From an uncultured Pseudoflavonifractor sp. (GTDB lineage: Bacteria > Bacillota > Clostridia > Oscillospirales > Oscillospiraceae), in the NCBI GenBank assembly GCA_947383685.1, contig CANDEE010000008.1, positions 1 to 39,020 of the forward strand: a stretch of 39,020 nucleotides of DNA. Reading direction: 5' to 3'. Within the stretch, counting starts at the first letter, position 1. Each line of letters opens with the position of its first letter. The notes under the pieces are model-generated. The model worked only from the letters and a program-made list of their open reading frames with translations. It did no database searches and had not been told where the DNA came from. This document shows, in pieces, positions 1 to 8,164 of this stretch. The position numbers and the translations under genes were made by a program.

Positions 1-1586
1 AGCGGGACGCCAACCCCCAGGTGGTGCTCAACCGCCTCTTTGCCCAGACCCAGCTTCAAAGCTCCTTCTCTATTATCATGCTGGCCCTGGTGGACGACCA
101 GAAGCAGCCCCGGATTCTGTCCCTCCGGCAGATTATTGACGAGTACCTGAAATTCCAGGAGGAGATCATCGTCCGCCGGACCCGCTTTGACCTGAAGAAA
201 GCCCAGGAGCGGGCCCACCTGCTGGAAGGTCTCCTCATTGCCCAGGACAACATTGACGAGGTCATTAAAATTATCCGCTCCTCCTATGACAACGCCAAGG
301 AGCGGCTCATGGAGCGCTTTGGCCTGGACGATGTGCAGGCCCAGGCCATCTGCGATATGCGCCTCATTTCCCTCCAGGGCCTGAACCGGGAGAAGCTGGA
401 GAACGAATATAAGGAGCTGGAGGAGAAGATCGCTTACTACCAGCAGGTCCTCTCCGACGACGGTCTTGTAAAGGGCATCTTGAAGGAGGAGCTCCAGGCC
501 ATCGCCGACAAGTACGGCGACGAGCGGAAGACGGAAATTCAGGACGTGGAGGACGAGATCGACATCGAGGACCTCATCGAGGAGGAGCAGTGCGTCTTTA
601 CCCTTACCGCCGGGGGCTACATCAAGCGCCTGCCCGCCTCTACCTATAAGGCACAGAAGCGGGGCGGCAAGGGAATTACCGCCATGGCCACCAAGGAGGA
701 GGACTATGTGGATACGGTCTTTACCGCCTCCACCCACGATTTCATCATGTTCTTCACCAATAAGGGCAAGGTGCACCGGAAGAAGGGCTATCAGATTCCC
801 GAATCCAGCCGCACCGCCAAGGGGACGGCGATCATCAATGTGCTGCCCCTGGAGGCGGACGAGAAGGTCACCACTATGATCCACCTGGAAAACCGGGAGC
901 CCACCGAAGATACCCGCTATCTTGTGATGGTCACCCGGAAGGGCACCGTAAAGCGGGTGGATTTGTCCTCCCTCTTTACCGCCCGGAAGGCGGGCATCCG
1001 CTGCATCACCATGGCCCCCGACGATGAGCTCATCGCCGTCCGGGAGACCGACGGAGACCAGGCCATCCTGCTGGTGACCCACCAGGGTATGTCTATCTGC
1101 TTCCAGGAGTCCGATGTGCGCTGCATGGGCCGCGACGCTTACGGCGTTATGGGCATTCGCCTGCGGCCCAATGACTACGTCATCGGCGCGGCCCGGGCTA
1201 TGCGGGGCCGCTATGTGCTCATCGTCAGCGAGAACGGCTACGGCAAGCGCACCGAGATGGACGAGTACATCCGGGGTGAGGGACCCCAGAAGCGGGGCGG
1301 CTACGGCATGAAGGGCTACCAGGTCACCGATAAGACCGGCCCCCTGGTAGGGGTCAAGGTGGTCAGCGACGATGATGACCTTCTCATCATCAACGACGCC
1401 GGCGTTATGATCCGCATGGCCTGCGCCGACATCAACTGCTACAGCCGCGGAGCCCAGGGCGTGAAGCTGATGAATCTGGCCGAGGGCGTGAAGGTCATCT
1501 CCATCGCCCGCACCGACCATGAGGAGGAGCCGGAGGAACCCGCCTCCGGGACTGAGGCGGAGACAGCCCAGGAGAAGCCGGAATGA
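1..1586 (+). CDS. gyrA: DNA gyrase subunit A, C-terminal part (5' end outside window)
   Basis: GyrA is the DNA-cleaving and DNA-wrapping subunit of gyrase, which introduces negative supercoils using ATP hydrolysed by GyrB. The reading frame is open from the window edge (first full codon at 3) and gives about 527 residues, so the N-terminal catalytic-tyrosine region is missing. The visible part begins in the end of the breakage-reunion domain and passes through its long coiled coil. The GyrA box QKRGGKG at 654-674 follows and marks the C-terminal beta-pinwheel; this box separates GyrA from ParC. Repeated blade motifs continue to about 1500, followed by an acidic Glu/Pro-rich tail. The stop codon overlaps the next start as ATGA, so translation is probably coupled. 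Confidence 0.96.
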   Translation, partial: RDANPQVVLNRLFAQTQLQSSFSIIMLALVDDQKQPRILSLRQIIDEYLKFQEEIIVRRTRFDLKKAQERAHLLEGLLIAQDNIDEVIKIIRSSYDNAKERLMERFGLDDVQAQAICDMRLISLQGLNREKLENEYKELEEKIAYYQQVLSDDGLVKGILKEELQAIADKYGDERKTEIQDVEDEIDIEDLIEEEQCVFTLTAGGYIKRLPASTYKAQKRGGKGITAMATKEEDYVDTVFTASTHDFIMFFTNKGKVHRKKGYQIPESSRTAKGTAIINVLPLEADEKVTTMIHLENREPTEDTRYLVMVTRKGTVKRVDLSSLFTARKAGIRCITMAPDDELIAVRETDGDQAILLVTHQGMSICFQESDVRCMGRDAYGVMGIRLRPNDYVIGAARAMRGRYVLIVSENGYGKRTEMDEYIRGEGPQKRGGYGMKGYQVTDKTGPLVGVKVVSDDDDLLIINDAGVMIRMACADINCYSRGAQGVKLMNLAEGVKVISIARTDHEEEPEEPASGTEAETAQEKPE

Positions 1587-1924
1587 GACGGAGAGTAACC
1601 TACCGGCCCAGCAAGGCCCAGTCCATCCTGGGCGGCGTAGTGGGCGCAATCTTTATCTGCATCGGCTTTTTTGTGGTCATCCCCTCCTTTGGGCCTTTTG
1701 GCCTTCTTTGGACGGGGGTGGCGGTGGCCATCACGGCAATAAATTTTTATCATGCCTTTGGCAAGGGCTACATCGGCCCCAATATTGAAATTGAGGACGA
1801 TGGGGAGGCCCCTGCGGAAACCGCCGAGGAGCGGCTGAAAAAGCTCCAGTCCCTTTACGACCAGCGCCTCATTACCCCCGAGGAATACGAGGAAAAGCGG
1901 AAGGAGATTCTAAGGGAACTGTGA
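1583..1924 (+). CDS. Small membrane protein with C-terminal SHOCT-like domain
   Basis: This is a 113-residue protein of unknown function. Residues 15-33 and 36-58 form two hydrophobic segments. They are followed by an acidic linker and a C-terminal region (about 84-113) with the pattern LKKLQSLYDQRLITPEEYEEKR, which I read as a SHOCT (short C-terminal) domain, a short module often found at protein ends in membrane or oligomeric proteins. The start ATG overlaps the gyrA stop by 4 bp, and its own stop overlaps the GTG start of the next gene. The three genes therefore look like one translationally coupled transcript. The SHOCT call rests on pattern recognition; the function is unknown. Confidence 0.8.
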   Translation: MRRRVTYRPSKAQSILGGVVGAIFICIGFFVVIPSFGPFGLLWTGVAVAITAINFYHAFGKGYIGPNIEIEDDGEAPAETAEERLKKLQSLYDQRLITPEEYEEKRKEILREL

Positions 1925-2313
1925 AAAAACAGCTTGGCTTTTGGGGTCTGGGACTGGTCTGTCTGGTGGGCTTTCTGCTCAGCTTTGCGGAATTTTACGT
2001 CTTAGAGCGGCAGTATCAGACGGTCAAGGCGGAGCACGACGCACAGGAGCGCCAAATGTATGAGATCGGTATGGGCTGGAGGGAGACTGGGGGCTTTGAC
2101 ATAGAGACGTATCTTCAGCTTGACAGGGAGTACTGGGCGGCCTACCGGGCCCGATTCAACAGGCGGTATTCCCCGGAGAGCATGATGATTGTGTTCGGGA
2201 TTGGGCTGTTTCTCTGGTTTCTGGCCCTCATGGGCCGTGGGATCACCCGTGCGGCCCAATGGAGCGCGGCCCGGGAGGAGCGCCGGGAGCAGGAAAAAGG
2301 GCCTTGGGAGTAA
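1921..2313 (+). CDS. Small membrane protein of unknown function
   Basis: This 130-residue protein starts with GTG at 1921 inside the stop of the preceding gene (GTGA overlap). It has an N-terminal hydrophobic segment (about 5-22), a roughly 60-residue polar and charged loop, a second hydrophobic segment (about 89-105), and a basic, Arg/Glu-rich tail. The topology suggests two membrane passes with the loop outside. I recognise no family. The overlap with a SHOCT-type membrane protein suggests the two small proteins are made together and may interact, which is inference. Confidence 0.7.
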   Translation: MKKQLGFWGLGLVCLVGFLLSFAEFYVLERQYQTVKAEHDAQERQMYEIGMGWRETGGFDIETYLQLDREYWAAYRARFNRRYSPESMMIVFGIGLFLWFLALMGRGITRAAQWSAAREERREQEKGPWE

Positions 2314-2316
2314 AAA

Positions 2317-2341
2317 GCCTTCCCCCACAGGGGGGGAAGGC
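2317..2341. terminator. G/C-rich hairpin between the membrane protein and rnhA
   Basis: A perfect 10-bp stem (GCCTTCCCCC at 2317-2326 pairs with 2332-2341) has a 5-nt loop. On the plus strand no T-run follows, so it is not a classical terminator for the upstream genes. On the minus strand it is followed by TTTTT (2312-2316), but no minus-strand gene ends here. It may be a dispersed intergenic repeat or an attenuating structure upstream of the rnhA ribosome binding site. Confidence 0.5.
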
Positions 2342-2366
2342 CAGCAAGGACGGGAGGAAGGAACAC

Positions 2367-3578
2367 TTGAAAACTGTCACCATCTACACCGACGGGGCCT
2401 GCTCCGGGAACCCTGGCCCCGGCGGCTGGGGGGCCATCCTCCTATATGGGGAGTTTAAGCGGGAGTTCTCCGGCGGGGAGGCGCAGACCACCAACAACCG
2501 CATGGAGCTCACCGGGGTCATCACAGCGCTGGAGTCCCTGAAAGAGCCGTGCATTGTGGAGCTTTACTCCGATTCCAAATATGTCATCGACGCTCTGGAA
2601 AAGGGCTGGGCCAAAAAGTGGAAGGCCAAGGGCTGGGTAAAGCCGGACAAAAAACCCGCCCTGAACCCGGACCTTTGGGAGCGGCTTTTGGAGCTGTGCC
2701 AGGTCCACACGGTGAACCTCCACTGGGTCAAGGGCCACGCAGACAACGAGTTCAACAACCGCTGCGACGAGTTGGCGGTGATGGAGAGCCAGAAATTCCA
2801 CCAGGAGAAGGAGCCTCCCCAGCCGGAGGAGGACGCGGGAGAGCTGCTTCGGGTTACAGACCGGGTTTACTGCTTTCCGGGGGAGGACTTCACAGGCCGG
2901 GACAGGCCCTTTCTCTACTATATCCGGGGGGACAGGCTGCGACTGGCGGTGGATGCGGGGAACTCGCCCCGTCATGTGAAAGCCTTTTACGCCGCGCTGA
3001 AGGCGGCGGGGCATCCCACCCCCGACATTACCGTGCTGACCCACTGGCACTGGGACCACACCTTTGGACTTCGGGCGGTAAAGGGGCTGACCATCGCCAC
3101 CCGGGCCACCAACCGGGTTCTTCGTCGGGTCCGGGACTGGAGCTGGGACGAGGCGTCCATAGAGGAGCGGCTCCGCACCGGAGAGGACATCCAGGCCTGC
3201 GCCGACTGCATCCGCCGGGAGTACAGCGACCCGGAGGACATCCGGGTAGAGACCGCCGACATGGAAATGGACGGCCCGGTGGACATCGACCTGGGGGGGG
3301 TTACCTGCCGGCTCCTTCCCCTGAGTACGCCCCACTCCGAGGACGGGCTTTTTGTTTACATTCCGGAGGAAAAGGCCCTGGCGGTGGGAGATGGAGAGAG
3401 CGGAGACTACTATGGGCTGGATGGGGGCTATGACGCCCAAAAGCTGAATAGCCTGCTTTCCTTTTTGGAGGAGCTGGACTACAGCCTGGCCCTTCCCGGG
3501 CACCAGGCCCCCTGGACCAAGGAGGACCAACTGGCGGAATTACGCGCCATACAACAGCAAAACACCGTCGCCCCATAG
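2367..3578 (+). CDS. rnhA: RNase HI fused to a metallo-beta-lactamase-fold hydrolase
   Basis: This is a 403-residue two-domain protein. Residues 1-143 are a complete RNase HI, which cleaves RNA in RNA:DNA hybrids. The four catalytic acids are present: D9 ([15 protein letters not shown]), E47 (NNRMEL), D69 (YSDSKYV) and D134 (NRCDELA). After an acidic Pro/Glu linker (about 145-160), residues 162-395 form an MBL-fold domain with the metal motif H226-x-H228-x-D230-H231, H323, D342 and a late H379. I chose the TTG start at 2367 because GGGAGGAAGG lies just upstream and because it begins exactly where RNase HI proteins begin; longer frames upstream would add a Gly/Lys-rich extension. The MBL substrate is unknown, and RNase HI is normally a stand-alone enzyme of about 150 residues. 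The stop codon lies in the loop of the downstream terminator. Confidence 0.9.
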   Translation: MKTVTIYTDGACSGNPGPGGWGAILLYGEFKREFSGGEAQTTNNRMELTGVITALESLKEPCIVELYSDSKYVIDALEKGWAKKWKAKGWVKPDKKPALNPDLWERLLELCQVHTVNLHWVKGHADNEFNNRCDELAVMESQKFHQEKEPPQPEEDAGELLRVTDRVYCFPGEDFTGRDRPFLYYIRGDRLRLAVDAGNSPRHVKAFYAALKAAGHPTPDITVLTHWHWDHTFGLRAVKGLTIATRATNRVLRRVRDWSWDEASIEERLRTGEDIQACADCIRREYSDPEDIRVETADMEMDGPVDIDLGGVTCRLLPLSTPHSEDGLFVYIPEEKALAVGDGESGDYYGLDGGYDAQKLNSLLSFLEELDYSLALPGHQAPWTKEDQLAELRAIQQQNTVAP

Positions 3579-3598
3579 GGGCGGCGGTGTTCTTTTTG
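3561..3598. terminator. Bidirectional intrinsic terminator between rnhA and mrp
   Basis: A perfect 14-bp stem (3561-3574 with 3578-3591) has a 3-nt loop and is followed by CTTTTT on the plus strand. On the minus strand the tract after the stem is TTTTG. It separates the convergent rnhA fusion and mrp genes, and the rnhA TAG stop lies across the loop and the first base of the 3' arm. Confidence 0.88.
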
Positions 3599-3612
3599 AG
3601 GGAAAAAAGGAG

Positions 3613-4428
3613 TTACAGGCCCTTTGCCACATCCTCCAAATAATTGCGCTCCAGATGCTCCACCATCCCGCTGTCGCAGGCTCTTGCCAGGGCCGGGTCT
3701 ATGGGCAGCCGGGCCAGGACAGGGATGCTGTGGGCCGCCGCGATTTCCTCCAAATGGCTCTCGCCAAAAATTTTGTGCTCCTTGCCGCAGTCCGGACACT
3801 GGAAATAGCTGTAATTCTCAATGAGACCCAGAATGGGAACGTCCATCATCTCCGCCATCTTGACGGCCTTCTCCACGATCATGCTCACCAGCTCCTGGGG
3901 GGAGGTGACCACAAGGATGCCGTCCACAGGCAGGGACTGGAATACCGTAAGGGGCACGTCCCCCGTTCCGGGGGGCATATCCACAAACATAAAGTCCACA
4001 TCGCCCCACTGCACGTCTGACCAGAACTGCTTGACCGTCCCGGCAATGAGTGCGCCCCGCCAGACCACAGGGTCGGACTCGTTCTCCACCAGCAGGTTCA
4101 GGCTCATGAGCTTCAGCCCGGTGGGAGTAACGGCGGGATAGATGCCCTCGTCGTCCCCCATGGCCCGCTCGTGAACGCCGAACGCCTTGGGAATGGAGGG
4201 GCCGGTAATGTCCGCGTCCAGCACGGCGGCCTGCCTGCCGCTTTTTTGAACGGCGGCGGCGAGAGAGGCGGTGACCAGGCTCTTGCCTACGCCGCCCTTG
4301 CCCGACATGACGGCAATGACCTTTTTTACGTTGGAATGGGGGTTGGCCTTGGCCCGGGGGTCAAAGTTTTCGGTGCGCTCGGCGCAGCTTTCGCCGCAGG
4401 AGGAGCAGTCGTGGGTACAGTCAGACAT
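3613..4428 (-). CDS. Mrp/NBP35-family P-loop ATPase, iron-sulfur cluster carrier
   Basis: This 271-residue protein belongs to the Mrp/Nbp35 (ApbC) family, which binds and transfers Fe-S clusters to target proteins in the cytosol. The deviant Walker A motif SGKGGVGKS lies near residues 42-50, the Walker B-like FVDMPPGTGD is in the middle, and the family CPDC pair that binds the bridging cluster lies near the C-terminus. The N-terminus carries four cysteines (C4, C8, C11, C15), a short extra cysteine cluster reminiscent of Nbp35-type proteins. The start is supported by AAAGGAGATG upstream of the ATG at 4428. It is the last gene of the dtd-to-mrp operon. Confidence 0.92.
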   Translation of the reverse strand: MSDCTHDCSSCGESCAERTENFDPRAKANPHSNVKKVIAVMSGKGGVGKSLVTASLAAAVQKSGRQAAVLDADITGPSIPKAFGVHERAMGDDEGIYPAVTPTGLKLMSLNLLVENESDPVVWRGALIAGTVKQFWSDVQWGDVDFMFVDMPPGTGDVPLTVFQSLPVDGILVVTSPQELVSMIVEKAVKMAEMMDVPILGLIENYSYFQCPDCGKEHKIFGESHLEEIAAAHSIPVLARLPIDPALARACDSGMVEHLERNYLEDVAKGL

Positions 4429-4463
4429 GGAAACATCTCCTTTGTTTTAATGAAGGGAAAGAC

Positions 4464-5402
4464 TTATTTGTAGTGGTAGCTTCCGCCGCCGATGAACTCC
4501 CGCAGGAGGGAGCTTTTCGCCACCAGGTCCGGGTCCACAGGCTCAAAATCGTCAAAGGCGGCGATCAGCTCCAAAAGCTCCGCCCGCCGCTGGTTTTCCT
4601 CGGGCACCGCTTTCAAAAGGGGCAGGGCGTAATTTTTCATTACCGGGACCTCGTAGGGCAGGGAGGAATCTACTATGACGTGGGCGGTGTTTTTGTAAGG
4701 GGAGATATAGAGCTTTTCCCCCCGGCGGACATTGGCCCACATGGAGAGGGTAAACTCAATGTCGTTGCCCCGGAAATTGTAGTCCCGGACGGCCCGCCGT
4801 GTAAGGCGCATCCAGGTGCCCTTAAACTTCACCACGCCGTCCTCCACTACATTGGACCGGGCGGAGATATAGAGCCGGGTGGCCTCCGGGTGGGGTCCCG
4901 CGATGCCGGGGCCCAGGGCGTGGATGCCTTCAAAAATGGCAATCTCGTTCTTTTCCAGCTTTAGGGGCCGGCCCCGGGAGGTGTCCCGAAGCTGGCGGGA
5001 GAAGTCAAAGTGGGGAATGATGACCTCCTCTCCTCCGCTCAGCCGGGTAAAGGTCTCGTCCAGCAGGGGCATATCCAGACACAGGGGGGATTCCAGGTCG
5101 TACTGCCCGTCGGGGGTCCGGGGGGCGGTGGCCGGGTCCCGGGTCATAAAGTAGTTGTCCAGAGAGACCGTATGGGTGTTGATGCCCCGCTTTTCCAGCT
5201 CCTCCTCAATTTTCAGGGCGGTGGTGGTTTTTCCCGACCCTGAGGGGCCGGACAAAAGGACAATGGGAGAAGCGGTCATCCGCTCTACGATCTTATCGGC
5301 GGCTTCCACCACCCGCTTGTGGTAATTCTCATCGCACTCCGCCAGAAAAGCGGGGGCGTCGGCGCGGACGCGGGTGTTGATGTCTTGCAGTTGATAGGCC
5401 AT
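4464..5402 (-). CDS. Uridine kinase-like P-loop nucleoside kinase
   Basis: This 312-residue protein of the uridine kinase/phosphoribulokinase family probably phosphorylates a nucleoside using ATP. The Walker A GPSGSGKTT lies at residues 52-60. The family motif around SLDNYFMTRD, the FDFSRQ segment and the IFEGIHAL strand (Walker B region) follow in order. It is longer than a typical 210-residue Udk, with an extra N-terminal about 45 residues and an extended C-terminus, so the exact substrate is uncertain. The start at 5402 has AAAGGAGACTGATTT in front, lying across the end of hemZ; only 3 bp separate the two genes. Confidence 0.85.
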   Translation of the reverse strand: MAYQLQDINTRVRADAPAFLAECDENYHKRVVEAADKIVERMTASPIVLLSGPSGSGKTTTALKIEEELEKRGINTHTVSLDNYFMTRDPATAPRTPDGQYDLESPLCLDMPLLDETFTRLSGGEEVIIPHFDFSRQLRDTSRGRPLKLEKNEIAIFEGIHALGPGIAGPHPEATRLYISARSNVVEDGVVKFKGTWMRLTRRAVRDYNFRGNDIEFTLSMWANVRRGEKLYISPYKNTAHVIVDSSLPYEVPVMKNYALPLLKAVPEENQRRAELLELIAAFDDFEPVDPDLVAKSSLLREFIGGGSYHYK

Positions 5403-5405
5403 AAA

Positions 5406-6929
5406 TCAGTCTCCTTTCGCTTCCAGCAGAAGGGGGGCAAGCTCTGCCTTTTCGCCGCAGAGCTTTTCCAGGTCCCGCAGATACTCCTGGGGGTATTTGG
5501 GGTTGGCAAACCGCTCGATTTTCCCGGTTTTGGGCCAAAAGAGCTTGGTCACGCCGCCGCCCCCCAGGGCCAGAATGGAGTGAAGCTCCTCCATCATGGC
5601 GATATTGTAAAGACTTTCAAAGCCGGGCTTTGTCCAGCCCACGTTCTCAAAGGAGCCGGACATATACTTTTGCCGGTAGAGGTAATAGGGGACGTATCCC
5701 TTTTCCCTCAGGGCCGCCCAGGCGGCGTCCAGCATACGCTCCACCTCCTTGTCAGAGGGCAGGGCCTCGGGATTTTCCATGAGCTGGGACCCCTTCTTCA
5801 GCGCCAGAGTGTGGACGGTGATATTCTCCGGCTCTAAGGCCATGACGGCCTCCAGGGATTGGGCAAACCCCTCGGGGGAGTCGCCGGGAAGTCCTGCAAT
5901 AAGGTCCATGTTCACGGCAAAGTTCCCCGCCGCCCGGACCTGGGCATAGGCCCTGCGAATATCCTCCCCGGAATGGGGCCGGCCCATGCGTTCCAGCACG
6001 GCGGCGTTCATGGACTGGGGATTGACAGATACCCGGCCTACCCCGTGGGCGGCAAGGACTTCCAGCTTTTCAGGGGTAATGGTGTCGGGCCGCCCTGCCT
6101 CCACGGTAAACTCGGTACAGCGGGAAAGGGGCAGATGGGCCTCCATGGCGGAAAGCACCTGCTCTAATTGTTCCGCCGACAGGGTGGTGGGGGTGCCGCC
6201 GCCGATGTAAACGGTACGAATGGCCTGGCTTGTGGTTTTCAGCAGCCCTCCCACGGCCTCAATTTCCCGGCAAAGCCCCTCCACAAAGGGGGCTACCAGG
6301 GGCAGGCACTTGTCCACCGCCGCTGAGATGAAAGAGCAGTAAACGCACCGGCTGGGACAAAAGGGAACGCCGATGTAGAGGGAAACCTCGTCTCCCTTAA
6401 GGGACCGCTTTGCCGCCACGCTGTGTCCGGCACAGTCCACCGCCAGCCCGGCCCGAAGGGGAGAAACGCGGTAGGTTTTTTCCAGCTCTTTTTTGGCCTG
6501 GGCGGGGGAAGCCCCCTCCCAGATGGCCTTGGTGGGCAGCTTGGTGGGCCGTACCCCGGTGAGGGAACCCCAGGGCAGGTCATGGCCCAAAAGGGCCGAG
6601 CCGGCGTTGTAAAAGGCCTGCTTTACTGCCCGCTGGATTGTGTGGTAAACCAGCTCCGGGGCCTCGTCCAGCTTCTCGCTGGGAAACCGCACCACTCCGT
6701 TATACCAGCCCTTTTCCCGGAATACTAGGGCGCTCATATTGGTGAGCTTTTTCCCCCGGTGAAGGGTAAAAATAGCGGCGTTGCGCTCGGCGGTCAGAGA
6801 GGAGGGGACGGGAGTATCGGGATATTCGGGCCGCTCGCCGGGAAAGAGGGTGAGCATCATCTGCTCCACGGCGTAATGGTACCGCTCCGTATCCCAATCC
6901 ACATTGTCTGAGGTCAGCCACAGCTTCAT
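5406..6929 (-). CDS. hemZ: HemZ-type radical SAM protein (coproporphyrinogen dehydrogenase family)
   Basis: This 507-residue radical SAM enzyme has the cluster motif C191-x3-C195-x2-C198 (CPSRCVYC), followed by the GGGTPT SAM-binding segment. The long N-terminal region of about 180 residues and the order of motifs match HemZ, the clostridial and bacillar relative of oxygen-independent coproporphyrinogen III oxidase. The real in vivo reaction of HemZ in Clostridia is unsettled, since the window shows no other haem genes. I set the start at 6929 (MKLWLTS), where ATGA overlaps the stop of the upstream MBL gene; the frame is open further upstream but only inside that gene. It lies third in the dtd operon. 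Confidence 0.9.
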   Translation of the reverse strand: MKLWLTSDNVDWDTERYHYAVEQMMLTLFPGERPEYPDTPVPSSLTAERNAAIFTLHRGKKLTNMSALVFREKGWYNGVVRFPSEKLDEAPELVYHTIQRAVKQAFYNAGSALLGHDLPWGSLTGVRPTKLPTKAIWEGASPAQAKKELEKTYRVSPLRAGLAVDCAGHSVAAKRSLKGDEVSLYIGVPFCPSRCVYCSFISAAVDKCLPLVAPFVEGLCREIEAVGGLLKTTSQAIRTVYIGGGTPTTLSAEQLEQVLSAMEAHLPLSRCTEFTVEAGRPDTITPEKLEVLAAHGVGRVSVNPQSMNAAVLERMGRPHSGEDIRRAYAQVRAAGNFAVNMDLIAGLPGDSPEGFAQSLEAVMALEPENITVHTLALKKGSQLMENPEALPSDKEVERMLDAAWAALREKGYVPYYLYRQKYMSGSFENVGWTKPGFESLYNIAMMEELHSILALGGGGVTKLFWPKTGKIERFANPKYPQEYLRDLEKLCGEKAELAPLLLEAKGD

Positions 6930-7537
6930 AGGCCCATCGCCTCCCGCAGATAGGGATTTTCCTGCCGTTCCCGCTCCAAGGCAGAAAACCCACCGTGGCC
7001 GGGAAAGACCCGAAGGTCCCCTTCCAGGCCGCCCAGCCGCCGGAGGGACTCCGTCATCTGCCCCTCGCTGCCGCCGGGAAAGTCGGTGCGGCCCATGCTC
7101 CCGGCAAAAAGGGTGTCGCCGGAAAAGAGGGCGTCCCGGCAGCGCAGGCACACCGAGCCGCGAGTATGTCCGGGGGTGTGCAAAACCTCTACCTGAAGGG
7201 CTCCCAGAGGAACCACATCCCCGTCCCGCCAGAGGGTCAGGGGACCCAGTCCCGCGGTGGGCATCAGCTGGTCGTCTTTCTCCGCATCCTCGGCGTGAAG
7301 ATAGACAGCCACGCCGGGAAAGGCTTGCCGCAGGGCGGAAACACCTCCTACATGGTCATAGTGCCCGTGGGTGAGAAAAATAGCCCGCAGCTTCCAGCCG
7401 TTGTCCGCGCAGAGCCGGAGCAAGGTCTCGGAAATGTCGTCCCCGGGGTCAATAACAGCCAGTGCGCCCCGCTCCTCGTCCAGCAGCAGGTAGCAGTTTG
7501 TGAATACAGAGGGGATATAAATGTGCCGAATCTCCAT
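6926..7537 (-). CDS. MBL-fold hydrolase, glyoxalase II-like
   Basis: This 203-residue single-domain metallo-beta-lactamase-fold hydrolase resembles hydroxyacylglutathione hydrolase. The metal ligands are visible as H57-x-H59-x-D61-H62 (THGHYDH), TPGHT, SGDTLF and a final PGHG. It lacks the C-terminal helical substrate domain of true glyoxalase II, so a thioester-hydrolysing or other detoxifying role is inferred only. It overlaps hemZ by 4 bp and starts 12 bp after dtd. The dtd-MBL-hemZ order is familiar from other Clostridia. Confidence 0.9.
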   Translation of the reverse strand: MEIRHIYIPSVFTNCYLLLDEERGALAVIDPGDDISETLLRLCADNGWKLRAIFLTHGHYDHVGGVSALRQAFPGVAVYLHAEDAEKDDQLMPTAGLGPLTLWRDGDVVPLGALQVEVLHTPGHTRGSVCLRCRDALFSGDTLFAGSMGRTDFPGGSEGQMTESLRRLGGLEGDLRVFPGHGGFSALERERQENPYLREAMGL

Positions 7538-7549
7538 TTTGTAATCTCC

Positions 7550-7993
7550 TCAAAGGATATCTGTATCCAGCCAAATGGTCACCGGCCCGTCGTTTTGGGA
7601 AAAAACCTGCATATCCGCCCCAAACTCCCCATGCTCTACGTGGAACCCCCGCTCCTCGCACTGGGCCATAAACCGCTCGTAGAGAGGGATGGCGGTATCG
7701 GGCCGGGCAGCTCCCGTAAAGCCGGGCCGCCGGGACTTGCAGTCGGCAAAGAGGGTAAATTGGCTGATGACCAGCAGCGAGCCCCCCACCTGTTCCAGGT
7801 TCAGGTTCATTTTCTCGTTTTCATCCTCAAAAATGCGCAGGCCACAGACCTTGTCGGCCATTTTATCGGCCTGGGCCTCGGTATCTCCCACGGCAACGCC
7901 CAGCAGCACCAAAAAGCCCCCGTCGGTCTTGCCGTTGACCTTTCCGCCGATCTCCACACGGGCATTTTTTACCCTTGTCACCACCGCGCGCAT
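7550..7993 (-). CDS. dtd: D-aminoacyl-tRNA deacylase
   Basis: This 147-residue enzyme hydrolyses D-amino acids mischarged on tRNA, releasing free tRNA for recycling in the cytosol. The two signature motifs are present: SQFTLFADCKSRRPGF in the middle and GPVTIWLDT close to the C-terminus. Length and ends match the family. The ATG at 7993 is preceded by GGGAGG at a normal distance, and the conserved start MRAVVTRV fits. It is the first gene of the minus-strand operon and has its own promoter at 8025-8053. Confidence 0.95.
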   Translation of the reverse strand: MRAVVTRVKNARVEIGGKVNGKTDGGFLVLLGVAVGDTEAQADKMADKVCGLRIFEDENEKMNLNLEQVGGSLLVISQFTLFADCKSRRPGFTGAARPDTAIPLYERFMAQCEERGFHVEHGEFGADMQVFSQNDGPVTIWLDTDIL

Positions 7994-8024
7994 GGGCAAA
8001 GCCTCCCATTCTTTGGAATATCCT

Positions 8025-8053
8025 ATTATATCGTTTTTAAGAGGAAAGGTCAA
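8025..8053 (-). promoter_or_regulatory. Sigma-A promoter of the dtd operon
   Basis: On the minus strand TTGACC (8048-8053) and TATAAT (8025-8030) are separated by 17 bp. It lies 32 bp upstream of the dtd start and is divergent from the miaB promoter. Confidence 0.85.
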
Positions 8054-8098
8054 CAAGGCCCACCCGCCAAAAAATCCCCCAAAACTCCAGCCTTATCC

Positions 8099-8127
8099 TT
8101 GAAAGGCCAAAGAAAAAATGATATAAT
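8099..8127 (+). promoter_or_regulatory. Sigma-A promoter of miaB
   Basis: TTGAAA (8099-8104) and TATAAT (8122-8127) are separated by 17 bp, 38 bp upstream of the TTG start of miaB. Confidence 0.85.
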
Positions 8128-8164
8128 CAATCAGTTAGACACACCCCGAAAAGGAGGGGCTCCT

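Noticed and set aside
2442..3530. Long minus-strand frame opposite the RNase HI-MBL gene
   Set aside because: It has no recognisable motif or start site, while the plus strand has two complete enzyme domains with catalytic residues.
6995..8164. N-terminal extension of MiaB by about 390 residues
   Set aside because: The frame stays open through the opposite-strand MBL and dtd genes, but the promoter at 8099-8127, the ribosome binding site and the family start all point to 8165.
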